NCBI GenBank assembly: GCA_945878355.1
Contig: CAMCTC010000188.1
Location: forward strand, 1-6,251
Length of the DNA: 6,251 nt
Reading direction: 5' to 3'
Source: Bordetella parapertussis
GTDB taxonomy: Bacteria > Pseudomonadota > Gammaproteobacteria > Burkholderiales > Burkholderiaceae_C
In this document: positions 1 through 5,348 of the stretch, piece after piece
Layout of the letters: each line of letters begins with the position of its first letter
Numbering within the stretch: the first letter of the stretch is position 1
Program-made: the position numbers and the translations under genes
Notes under the pieces: model-generated
Database searches by the model: none
The model's input: the letters and a program-made list of their open reading frames with translations, nothing else
What the model was told of the DNA's origin: nothing

Positions 1-252
1 GGGTTGGATGAACTGAGGGTCGCAATCAAAGCCGTGCCCGTGAAAGTCGTCGACAGCATCTCACCGCAGACTTGGGGTGAGGAAAGCTGTCGAGTCGTGA
101 GCACCGCTGGTTTTTATCCGGAAGGTCACACCTTGCCGGCCAGCTACCAGGCGCAGTGGTCAAACACAGTCCCTGCGCAGTTGGCCTTAGCTGGCCGACG
201 CCTCACCGTGCTGCTGGAGTCTGCGCTGACCAGCAAAGGTGCGGCGAGGTAG
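1..252 (+). CDS. S1/P1-type nuclease, C-terminal part (gene begins left of the window)
   Basis: The frame is open from the first base, so the gene starts outside the window; 83 residues and a TAG stop at 250-252 are seen. The visible part has a WGEESCRVVS segment, then FYPEGHTLPASY, then a final helix QLALAGRRLTVLLES. This order (Trp-acidic-Glu-Ser helix, Tyr-Pro loop, and a closing helix with LALAGxRLxxLL) matches the C-terminus of S1/P1 zinc-dependent nucleases, which cleave single-stranded DNA and RNA and are usually exported. The zinc ligands and any signal peptide would lie in the missing N-terminal part, so activity cannot be judged. It is convergent with the gene ending at 354 and looks like ordinary host sequence at the edge of the mobile region. 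The family call rests on remembered C-terminal motifs. Confidence 0.72.
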   Translation, partial: GLDELRVAIKAVPVKVVDSISPQTWGEESCRVVSTAGFYPEGHTLPASYQAQWSNTVPAQLALAGRRLTVLLESALTSKGAAR

Positions 253-257
253 GGTGG

Positions 258-287
258 GTAGCGCTCTTTGGTTGGGTTCAGCGCTAC
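258..287. repeat. Inverted repeat just after the nuclease stop (possible terminator stem)
   Basis: GTAGCGCT (258-265) and AGCGCTAC (280-287) are perfect 8-bp arms around a 14-nt loop, five bases after the nuclease stop. No T-run follows on either strand, so this is not a classic intrinsic terminator. It may still end or stabilise one of the two convergent transcripts. The right arm can alternatively pair with TAGCGC at 302-307. Confidence 0.4.
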
Positions 288-304
288 ATGCACGCACGTG
301 CTAG

Positions 305-318
305 CGCAAACGTTTGCG
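305..318. promoter_or_regulatory. Perfect 14-bp palindrome resembling a LacI/PurR-family operator
   Basis: The sequence CGCAAACGTTTGCG is a perfect palindrome with a central CG step. That is the architecture of LacI/GalR-family operators and is very close to the core of the PurR box. It lies in the roughly 100-bp gap between two convergent genes, not in front of either one, so a role in initiation is not obvious. Apart from this palindrome and the neighbouring inverted repeats I see nothing in 253-353. Confidence 0.35.
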
Positions 319-353
319 GGTGCAGCGCGCCCCCGCACTGGCAACCATCGCGC

Positions 354-1127
354 TCAAGGTCGCTGAGGGAGATCTTCTACCGTCCCTCGCCCAGCTTGAT
401 CAAATCGCGCGCCAGGGACATCGGCATTCGTGCTCGTGCTCAGGTCATCGGTCGCACCAGAGAGCCAGGCCTCTATACCAAGCTCCTTCGCAATTGCCCG
501 CGCACTTTGCCCAGAGGCACCTACGGCATCAGCGTCCGCGCCTTTCGCAAGCAGTGCGGCTACGGCCTTGGCATCCTTTCTGCGCAGCGCGTTTGGAAGC
601 CTCGCAGTCAACTGAAGACTCTTCTGGCTACGATCTTCTTCCAATCGCGCCCGTTCTTGTCCGGCCGTCGCCCGTTTCCGAGCAGCCCTTGACTCTTCCT
701 TTTCCTTCAACTCCGCCAGGCTTCTTGCTCCGTAGTTATCCGTACCGTATGGGCAATAGTCGTTGACCGTGTTGGACAGGACCCACTCAGCGAGATCGTC
801 TCTGTCCTTCTCACCCACCCGCGCTGAGTAGATTCGGAAGACATTCGCGACCGGGGGAACGCTACCGAACCCGCGCCCGTAAGTCTTCTCAAAGTAGGTC
901 AGGCCCTTGATCAGATCGGCGATCTGGGCGGCATCCCAATCTTCGACGACGCAATCCCATTTCTTCCAAAGGACTCCGAAGTCCCATGCGTTAGGGCGTT
1001 TCGACTCCGGAATGACAGAGTAATCCTCAGTGCGACCAAGCTTCACCAGCAACGGCACAAGATTAATGATTCTATGCTCCATCGGATCGGGTTCGGCGCG
1101 CGTCAAGGGGGTTGTCGCCTCTGTCAT
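354..1127 (-). CDS. Uncharacterised protein with ankyrin-like C-terminus; 5' end replaced by an IS
   Basis: I do not recognise the family. As read from ATG 1127 the product has 257 residues. Residues 1-9 or so come from the end of the neighbouring IS; host-like sequence starts around AEPDPMEHR. Residues 16-130 form a Trp/Tyr-rich globular region (WDFGVLWKKWDCVVEDWD, FEKTYGRGFG, CPYGTDNYGARS). Residues 135-175 are highly charged and probably a helical coiled coil. Residues 177-218 resemble one ankyrin-type repeat (RRKDAKAVAALLAKGADAD). No signal peptide or membrane span is seen. The ATG at 1127 overlaps the stop of the IS orfB as ATGA, so residual translation could be coupled to the transposase; M16 (ATG 1080-1082) is an alternative start. 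It is probably the third gene of the RT and methyltransferase operon, whose true first codons survive at 2927-2953. A role as partner or effector of the retron is inference only. Confidence 0.7.
   Translation of the reverse strand: MTEATTPLTRAEPDPMEHRIINLVPLLVKLGRTEDYSVIPESKRPNAWDFGVLWKKWDCVVEDWDAAQIADLIKGLTYFEKTYGRGFGSVPPVANVFRIYSARVGEKDRDDLAEWVLSNTVNDYCPYGTDNYGARSLAELKEKEESRAARKRATAGQERARLEEDRSQKSLQLTARLPNALRRKDAKAVAALLAKGADADAVGASGQSARAIAKELGIEAWLSGATDDLSTSTNADVPGARFDQAGRGTVEDLPQRP
1100..1119 (+). repeat. IS3-family terminal inverted repeat, orfB side
   Basis: GCGTCAAGGGGGTTGTCGCC reads inward from the left end and matches 16 of 20 positions with the minus-strand sequence at the other end (mismatches at positions 7-10). 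It lies just beyond the orfB stop, with 4 bp between them. It also supplies the first codons of the downstream 257-residue reading frame. Confidence 0.75.
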
Positions 1128-2215
1128 GCAGCCAACGGCTGTTTATCTTTGCTCTTCAGATGCGCCTCAACGACCGAGTCGCGCTCCGGATTGAGGGTGA
1201 CTGCGCCGACAGGCGACCAGTCGCGTGTGCTGCCTGACCAGCGCGCTGGATTGCGTTCGCGGGCCTCTTGGTACAGCGCGTGACGGGCGGCCAGGATGGC
1301 CACGTCACGCCCGTCATGGCGCTCTGCCGGACTGACGTAGCGGATGCCGCTGTGGTGGTGCTCAACGTTGTACCAGCGCACGAATTCGGTGGCCCAGGCT
1401 CGTGCATCGTCCAGGGTGGCGAAGCCTTTGGCAGGGAACTCCGGGCGGTACTTGGCGGTGCGGAACAGTGACTCGGCGTAGGCGTTGTCGTCGCTGACCC
1501 GGGGGCGCGAGTACGAGGGCTTGATGCCTAGCCAGTACAGCATCGACAGCACCGTGGTGGCCTTCAGCGTGGAGCCGTTGTCGCCGTGCAGTACCGGCTT
1601 GGCGGGCATGCTTGCGATGCCCTCGGCCAGCGCCGTGCGGCGCACCAGGTGGGCGGCGTGATCGGAGTCGTCGGTGGCGTGCACCTCCCAGCCGACGATC
1701 TTGCGGCTGTACAGGTCCAGGATCAGGTACAGATAGAACCACTGCCCGAGCACCTGCGTGGGTAGGTAGGTCATGTCCCAGCACCAGACCTGACGCGGCG
1801 CGCTGGCGATGTGGGTGGTTGGCGGGCGCACCTTCCTGGGCGCCTTGGCACGGCCACGATGCACGTTCTGCCCATGCTCGCGCAGCACACGGGCGAAGCT
1901 GGACTCGCTGGCGAGGTACACGCCCTCGTCGGCCAGCTTGGGCACGATGCGCGCCGGCGGCACGTCGGCGAATCGCGGCTCGTTGGCCACGGCCAGCAGC
2001 TGCGCACGCTCGGCCGGGCTCAGCGCGTGCGCAGGTACTGGGCGCAGCGCCCCGGGCCTGCCATCGCCCGCCGTGAGGCCTTCGCAGGCCTTCCAGCGCT
2101 GCAGGGTGCGCAAGTCGATGCCGGCGATCTCGCAGGCCAGGTGCAAGCGGGCACCGGCGGCGTGCGCGGTGTGGATGCCCAGAGCAAGGGTTGTGCGATC
2201 TCCGAGGCTGATCAT
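1124..2215 (-). CDS. IS3-family transposase OrfB (DDE integrase-type catalytic subunit)
   Basis: The product has 363 residues and carries the catalytic half of an IS3 transposase. An N-terminal helix-turn-helix-like region (about 15-60, LACEIAGIDLRTLQRWK) and an HTH_21-like segment (about 65-125) precede the rve core. The DDE residues are visible: D147 in WCWDMTYLP, D212 in HGDNGS and E248 in NAYAESLF, with 35 residues between the last two, as expected for this superfamily. The WYNVEHHHSGIRYVSP motif follows. Length is normal and no stop or frameshift interrupts it, so the protein may be active. Its ATG overlaps the orfA stop as ATGA, so it can start on its own by coupling, or be made as an OrfAB fusion through the -1 frameshift site. 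Its stop overlaps the ATG of the next gene, also as ATGA, by accident of insertion. Confidence 0.93.
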   Translation of the reverse strand: MISLGDRTTLALGIHTAHAAGARLHLACEIAGIDLRTLQRWKACEGLTAGDGRPGALRPVPAHALSPAERAQLLAVANEPRFADVPPARIVPKLADEGVYLASESSFARVLREHGQNVHRGRAKAPRKVRPPTTHIASAPRQVWCWDMTYLPTQVLGQWFYLYLILDLYSRKIVGWEVHATDDSDHAAHLVRRTALAEGIASMPAKPVLHGDNGSTLKATTVLSMLYWLGIKPSYSRPRVSDDNAYAESLFRTAKYRPEFPAKGFATLDDARAWATEFVRWYNVEHHHSGIRYVSPAERHDGRDVAILAARHALYQEARERNPARWSGSTRDWSPVGAVTLNPERDSVVEAHLKSKDKQPLAA

Positions 2216-2254
2216 TCGGCCTCGCCCATGTTGAAGATCGCCCCGACTTTTTTT
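2195..2254 (-). promoter_or_regulatory. -1 programmed ribosomal frameshift signal joining orfA to orfB
   Basis: A run of seven A (2254-2248 on the minus strand) is read TCA AAA AAA GTC in the orfA frame, an A_AAA_AAA slippery heptamer. After a 6-nt spacer a stem opens: GCGATCT (2241-2235) pairs with AGATCGC (2201-2195). Inside it CGAGGC (2224-2219) pairs with GCCTCG (2208-2203). The inner loop holds the orfA stop and the orfB ATG. A -1 slip moves exactly into the orfB frame, which has no stop between the slippery site and its ATG, so an OrfAB fusion results. Slippery run, spacing and stem all fit the known IS3 mechanism. Confidence 0.8.
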
Positions 2255-2685
2255 GACAGCACCAGCAAGGCAGCGGTCTCGGCCAGCGCGCGGTCCTTGC
2301 GCAAGAGCTCACGCTCGAGCTCCTTGATGCGCCGTCGGGCCTGCTGGGTCTGCAGCGGGCTGGCTCGGGCCTGGCCGGGCTCGGCCAAGGCCTGGGTGGC
2401 GCTTTGCTGCCAGGCCGCGAGCTGCTGCGCGTAGGTGCCGTGCGCGCGGCACCAGGCGCTCTTGCCGGCCTCGTCCATGGAGGCGGTGGTCAGCACGGCA
2501 TCGAAGCGGGCTGCGGCCGTCCAAACCTGTTCGCGCGCCGGCTTGGCCAGCGCTTCACTGCGCCAGCGCTCCAGCGTCGAAACGCCGATGCCGACCTCCT
2601 GCGCGACGGCGTCCAGCGCCGCACTCTCGGGCGGCAGCAACCGTGCCACTGCTCTGTTCTTGAATGTCTGTCCGTAACGTGCCAA
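2212..2685 (-). CDS. IS3-family transposase OrfA (DNA-binding subunit)
   Basis: The product has 157 residues. A helix-turn-helix spans about 17-47 (DAVAQEVGIGVSTLERWR), typical of the HTH that binds IS3 ends. A heptad-like helix near the C-terminus (about 113-150, RRRIKELERELLRKDRALAE) matches the leucine zipper used for dimerisation and for contact in the OrfAB product. The start is TTG at 2685: the frame is closed by two adjacent TGA codons nine bases upstream, and a weak GAGAG ribosome site precedes it. A rare start and weak site fit the low transposase expression usual for IS elements. The final codons contain the slippery A run. At 157 residues it is longer than the roughly 100 residues common for IS3 OrfA, because of an Ala/Gln-rich middle section. 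Confidence 0.9.
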   Translation of the reverse strand: MARYGQTFKNRAVARLLPPESAALDAVAQEVGIGVSTLERWRSEALAKPAREQVWTAAARFDAVLTTASMDEAGKSAWCRAHGTYAQQLAAWQQSATQALAEPGQARASPLQTQQARRRIKELERELLRKDRALAETAALLVLSKKVGAIFNMGEAE

Positions 2686-2906
2686 TGTGTTCTCTCATCA
2701 ACGCCCCCTGTGGTTGAACAGGGTCAAGACCTGGGCGAAATCGCCGCGGCACCAGGCTGTCGACTTGTGGACGATGCGCTCACGCGCACCGGCCGGCTTG
2801 CCGTGGACAACGCTACGCGTTGACCACCGCACCGACCTTCGACCACAACCCCACAGCCTCCCACCACTACCTTTGAGACTGAACCCTCAGATACAAGGCC
2901 TATCGG
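2686..2906 (-). other. Untranslated leader of the IS3-family element
   Basis: About 220 bp lie between the orfA start and the outer inverted repeat. I see no convincing protein here. A small inverted repeat, CAACGC-TAC-GCGTTG, sits at 2808-2822. The transposase promoter should be in this stretch, but I cannot pick convincing -35 and -10 boxes. Confidence 0.45.
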
Positions 2907-2926
2907 GGCGACAACCATTCTGACGC
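2907..2926 (-). repeat. IS3-family terminal inverted repeat, orfA side
   Basis: On the minus strand the sequence is GCGTCAGAATGGTTGTCGCC. It shares the first six and last ten bases with the repeat at 1100-1119, and only four internal positions differ. It abuts a run of eight C (minus strand, 2935-2928) that belongs to the interrupted gene. Confidence 0.75.
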
Positions 2927-2953
2927 AGGGGGGGGTTGCAGGGGCTGCTTCAT
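2927..2953 (-). pseudogene. First nine codons of the third operon gene, cut off by the IS
   Basis: ATG at 2953-2951 overlaps the methyltransferase stop TGA as ATGA and opens the peptide MKQPLQPPP before the IS begins. If everything between 2927 and 1097 is removed, the phase continues into AEPDPMEHRII of the ankyrin-like gene. This makes a plausible native N-terminus rich in proline. The eight-C run within it could also slip. The reconstruction is inference from codon phase, from the overlap and from the lack of any other gene in the space. Confidence 0.55.
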
Positions 2954-3837
2954 GCCAGCTTTCCTTCTGCCAAGGACTTGTTGCTCGCGTACTCAGAAGT
3001 CGGCTGGTAGCACCCGGTTTCAGCCTCTCCCAACCGAGGCGCGAGACATTCCGAAAGCCATACGTAGTCCCGCCCAATCTCTGTCCAGCTTCCGCTATCT
3101 GGCACCAATGTGTCGGCACGATCTCCCCAACAGAAGATCACATGTGCGCCGAGATCGACCAAGCGCCGCATTTCCCCGGCCAGGAACTGGACGTCGCCCA
3201 CGCCGAAGCGATCGACGTTGTAGGACTGCTGATCGACCTGGTCGTCGCCGTACAGGTACGGCGGATCGAGAAAGACAAGGTCGCCGGCCACAACGCGATC
3301 GAGTGCACATCGGAAGTCACGTCGTTGGACGGTCGCCTCCTGCAGGAGCGCCGCCGAACGAACGACATCGTGATGCCGTGCGCGAAAGGCCTCTGCCCCC
3401 TTTCTTCGGGACATGGAGACCTGACCCTCACGCGTCTCGTACCAGATTGAATGGAACGACTGAGCCAATAGGTAGATCGTGTCGGCCCCGACCTGGCAAT
3501 CGACCACGTCCTCGGTAGGTCGGGAATTCAGGCGCCCGAGTACCGCAAAAAAGTGAACGTCCGAGTCCAGGAGCGCGTGCATCCGAAGGCCCGCCACCAA
3601 ATCGTGTGGTTGATCCTGTGTGGCCCGGAAGACGTTCACCAAGCGATGGTTGACGTCCGACAACAGGCTCTTGGAGATCAACCCTGCGGATGCCAACCCG
3701 AGAAAGGCTGCGCCGCTACCAAGGAACGGCTCGTGATAGGTCCCGAACGTCGGAAGATCAAGCCCACAAAGGGCCTTGGCGACGCGCGCCTTGCTGCCAG
3801 CCCAATTGAAGAGCGCTGGGGCGCGTCGGCTCGTCAT
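2950..3837 (-). CDS. Dam-like N6-adenine DNA methyltransferase (D12 class)
   Basis: The product has 295 residues, the usual size for Dam-type enzymes, which transfer a methyl group from S-adenosylmethionine to N6 of adenine in DNA. The N-terminal NWAGSKARV (residues 11-19) matches the KWxGGKxxL entry motif. FLGSG at 38-42 is the FxGxG cofactor motif, SDVNHRLVN at 60-68 is the next conserved strand, and DPPY at 191-194 is the catalytic motif. The frame is open further upstream, but ATG 3837 is chosen for two reasons: the methyltransferase fold starts just after it, and this ATG overlaps, as ATGA, the stop of the RT's undisturbed frame. The gene therefore looks translationally coupled to the RT. 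It seems intact. Adenine methyltransferases have been found beside retrons before (dam in the Ec67 prophage). Its target site and whether it acts on msDNA or the chromosome are unknown. Confidence 0.88.
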   Translation of the reverse strand: MTSRRAPALFNWAGSKARVAKALCGLDLPTFGTYHEPFLGSGAAFLGLASAGLISKSLLSDVNHRLVNVFRATQDQPHDLVAGLRMHALLDSDVHFFAVLGRLNSRPTEDVVDCQVGADTIYLLAQSFHSIWYETREGQVSMSRRKGAEAFRARHHDVVRSAALLQEATVQRRDFRCALDRVVAGDLVFLDPPYLYGDDQVDQQSYNVDRFGVGDVQFLAGEMRRLVDLGAHVIFCWGDRADTLVPDSGSWTEIGRDYVWLSECLAPRLGEAETGCYQPTSEYASNKSLAEGKLA

Positions 3838-3856
3838 AACCAAACGTGCTTCTGCT

Positions 3857-4951
3857 TCAACTCGGCGGAATGACTCGGCATAACCATGGTGACGTAAGCG
3901 AGATAGCCCCGCGCGACCGAGAGAGCGCATCCTTACCGATTGCGCGAGAGACCGCCTCCATTCCGTCCATTTCACAGCGATGCAGAAAAGCACGCAGTCG
4001 CCGCAGATCGCGGCGGGAAAGACGAATCACGTCGCCGACCAGTAGCCCTGTCACGACCTGCCGACTCGGTGCCCGCATCACTGCGGTCTTAGCCTCATTG
4101 ATTCGGAACCCTTCATCGCCGACGATCTTTTCGATGGCCTTAAGCAACCGGCCAACATCGGCGTTCTCGTCCCGGCAGGAGAACGTCAGGTCGTCTGCAT
4201 ACCTGGTGTAGGTCCATGTGGTGTCCAGCGCCCTGCACAGGCCTGCAAGGCGCCCGTCTAGTGGAGTCGCGATCAGGTTGGCCAAAGCGGGTGACGTACA
4301 CGCCCCTTGCGGCAGTCCGCGCTCGCCCATGGCGATGAACTTACTAGCACCGTCGAGGGTCAATTTCACTCGAGGGGCATCGGTACTGATGAGCGCCAGG
4401 ATCGTGGCGATCCCAGGGTTGAACCCGATGTACTCGAAGTAGCCCCTAATACGCGTAAAGCCAATCGAAGGGAAGAAGTCTTTCAGGTCGAGTTTTACAA
4501 CTATGGCTGAGTTGAGGTGCGGTGAAGCGTTGTCGACAATGGAAACTCCGGGCCGGAATGCCATCGCATAGCGGGACGGCACCAGCAGATCCAAAATATT
4601 CTTGGCGATCCAAGATTGAGCAACACGCAGCTTTGGCTTTGGTGAGGAGATCAGACGGCGTCCGCCCGATTTCTTGGGAATCTCGAAGCGGGTGTAGTGG
4701 TCCACAGTTGTGGCAGCCCGTTCGTAGCTGAGCCAGAGCACCTCGCCGGGGTCAAGTTGCATCGACTCAGCCAACTGTTCCAGGTTCTCTGGTGCTGGCA
4801 GACCCCTGGCAGCAAGTTCGGCTGGGTTGCCTCCCTCAAAGCTAAGGTGTGCCGATACGCCATGCCCCAGGAAGCGTGGAGTCTTGCGCTTCTCCTGAGC
4901 GAGTTCCTGCTGGCGTCGTGCGTGCTCCTCGTAAGCGTCTGGGCGCAGCAT
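3857..4951 (-). CDS. Retron-type reverse transcriptase, C-terminus frameshifted
   Basis: The product has 364 residues if started at ATG 4951. Retrons use such an RT to make msDNA from an adjacent non-coding RNA. An N-terminal region (about 20-85, RFLGHGVSAHL) precedes the polymerase. The basic IPKKSGGRRLISSPKP segment (91-106), the retron-specific NASPH (NAxxH, 141-145), motif A KLDLKDFFPS with D155, LPQGACTSP (213-221), the catalytic YADD (251-254) and the retron VTG motif (300-302) follow in order. The last 20 residues are out of frame. Removing two bases from the CTCTCTC tract (3919-3925) restores SVARGYLAYVTMVMP, the usual thumb tail, and a stop at 3834 that overlaps the methyltransferase ATG. 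The start is uncertain: ATG 4990 is possible, no good ribosome site is seen, and the first seven codons may derive from an IS66 end. The frame is open up to 5260, but that part overlaps IS66 sequence and is not RT-like. Confidence 0.88.
   Translation of the reverse strand: MLRPDAYEEHARRQQELAQEKRKTPRFLGHGVSAHLSFEGGNPAELAARGLPAPENLEQLAESMQLDPGEVLWLSYERAATTVDHYTRFEIPKKSGGRRLISSPKPKLRVAQSWIAKNILDLLVPSRYAMAFRPGVSIVDNASPHLNSAIVVKLDLKDFFPSIGFTRIRGYFEYIGFNPGIATILALISTDAPRVKLTLDGASKFIAMGERGLPQGACTSPALANLIATPLDGRLAGLCRALDTTWTYTRYADDLTFSCRDENADVGRLLKAIEKIVGDEGFRINEAKTAVMRAPSRQVVTGLLVGDVIRLSRRDLRRLRAFLHRCEMDGMEAVSRAIGKDALSRSRGAISLTSPWLCRVIPPS
3919..3925 (-). other. CT-dinucleotide tract with probable 2-bp expansion (RT frameshift point)
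   Basis: The minus strand reads GCG CTC TCT CGG TCG CGC GGG GCT. Taking out one TC gives codons for ALSVARGYLAYV, the expected end of a retron RT. The restored frame runs to TGA 3836-3834, inside the methyltransferase start. With the present sequence the RT ends at 3857 with an unrelated tail. Slippage in a short repeat or a sequencing error would both explain it. Confidence 0.7.
4931..4950 (+). repeat. Possible IS66-family terminal repeat end inside the RT start region
   Basis: GTAAGCGTCTGGGCGC begins at 4931. IS66-family ends characteristically begin GTAAGCG. It lies in the correct orientation to be the downstream end of the IS66 fragment at 5151-5348, 220 bp beyond the tnpC stop. If it is the true end, RT codons 1-7 (MLRPDAY) are IS-derived and the native RT starts further on or was displaced. 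The evidence is a short motif match plus orientation. Confidence 0.35.
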
Positions 4952-5150
4952 CTTGATGGGAGGCTGAGCGGCGAGCACCATGACGCCCATGGGAATTGCG
5001 AGGGACCTACTGCGCTGGCCGGAGCTGACCGGCACCGCGCATCGGCCGTTGTTCACGCGCCCGCGAGCAGCGCGCTGGCGATGCGCTCGGATGGCGAGCC
5101 AGCCAGCCGCCGCGGCACCACATCGCAGCGCCTGGCTGGCTAGGCGGTTG
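4952..5150 (-). other. GC-rich untranslated stretch with stem-loops upstream of the RT (retron RNA candidate or IS66 tail)
   Basis: Two strong structures are seen on the minus strand. AGCCAGCC (5141-5134) pairs with GGCTGGCT (5108-5101) over a 25-nt loop. TGCGC-GGT-GCCGG (5041-5029) pairs with CCGGC-CA-GCGCA (5022-5011) around a 6-nt loop. A retron msr-msd RNA is expected directly upstream of the RT, and TAGC stands just before the first stem. I could not find a long a1/a2 pair: the best is only GGCTGA (5156-5151) with TCAGCC (4966-4961). The stretch could equally be the untranslated 3' part of the IS66 remnant. Confidence 0.3.
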
Positions 5151-5348
5151 TCAGCCCGCGATGGCGGGCTTCCAGAGATGCGGGAGCAACTCGTCGAGTT
5201 TGCTGTTGAGCTGAGTCGGCAAACGCGTGAGCACGTCCTTGAGGTAGACCCACGGTTCAATCTTGTTGAGCTTGGCCGACTGCAACAGACTCATGATCAT
5301 CGCAGCGCGCTCGCCAGCGAGCTCGCTGCCCACGAAGAGCCAATTTTT
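5151..5348 (-). pseudogene. tnpC: IS66-family transposase TnpC, C-terminal remnant
   Basis: About 65 codons remain of a protein normally near 500 residues. The reading starts RKNWLFVGSELAGERAAMIMS and continues LLQSAKLN, PWVYLKDVLTRLP and LDELLPHLW, which is the conserved C-terminal element of IS66 transposases, ending in a TGA at 5151-5153. The DDE core is missing: the homology stops at 5348, exactly where the 14-bp-arm palindrome begins, so the gene was probably cut by insertion of the recombinase element to its right. The rest of the IS66 may lie on the far side of that element, outside the window. No product is expected. Confidence 0.82.

Larger units (their letters stand above)
1100..2926 (-). 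mobile_element. IS3-family insertion sequence, complete, with orfA and orfB
   Basis: Two transposase frames read right to left lie between imperfect inverted repeats of 20 bp, 16 of which match. The ends therefore lie near 1100 and 2926, giving an element of about 1.83 kb. This is long for IS3, partly because about 240 bp of untranslated leader precede orfA. A DDE integrase core, an orfA with helix-turn-helix, and the -1 frameshift signal place it in the IS3 family; I cannot name the element. It separates nine codons of an ORF that begins at the methyltransferase stop from the rest of that gene. I found no convincing target duplication: immediate flanks are TGCG and CGCG if the ends are taken at TCA/TGA, which differ at one base. 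The exact outer base is uncertain by a few positions. Confidence 0.85.

Noticed and set aside
156..766. Long + strand frames at 156-692 and 314-766
   Set aside because: Both overlap the minus-strand ankyrin-like gene, are Arg/Pro/Ser-rich and show no recognisable domain; they are shadows in GC-rich DNA.
1362..2312. 316-residue minus-strand frame across the transposase genes
   Set aside because: It lies in the third frame over orfB, is rich in Arg/Ala/Pro, and a -1 slip from orfA does not enter it.
2808..2822. CAACGC-TAC-GCGTTG as a regulator site
   Set aside because: Arms are only 6 bp, and no gene start lies at a sensible distance apart from the IS transposase; noted only as part of the leader.
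2724..3119. 131-residue minus-strand frame across the methyltransferase end and IS leader
   Set aside because: It spans the IS boundary, and its first half is an alternative frame of the methyltransferase.
3838..3993. 52-residue N-terminal extension of the methyltransferase to ATG 3993
   Set aside because: This part overlaps the RT coding end; its HHGYAESFRR-like reading is an out-of-frame copy of RT codons, and the Dam fold starts after 3837.
4952..5260. N-terminal extension of the RT frame up to 5260
   Set aside because: The extra residues are Ser/Arg/Ala-rich, unlike any RT, and lie antiparallel in phase over the IS66 remnant and untranslated DNA; it is only an open frame.
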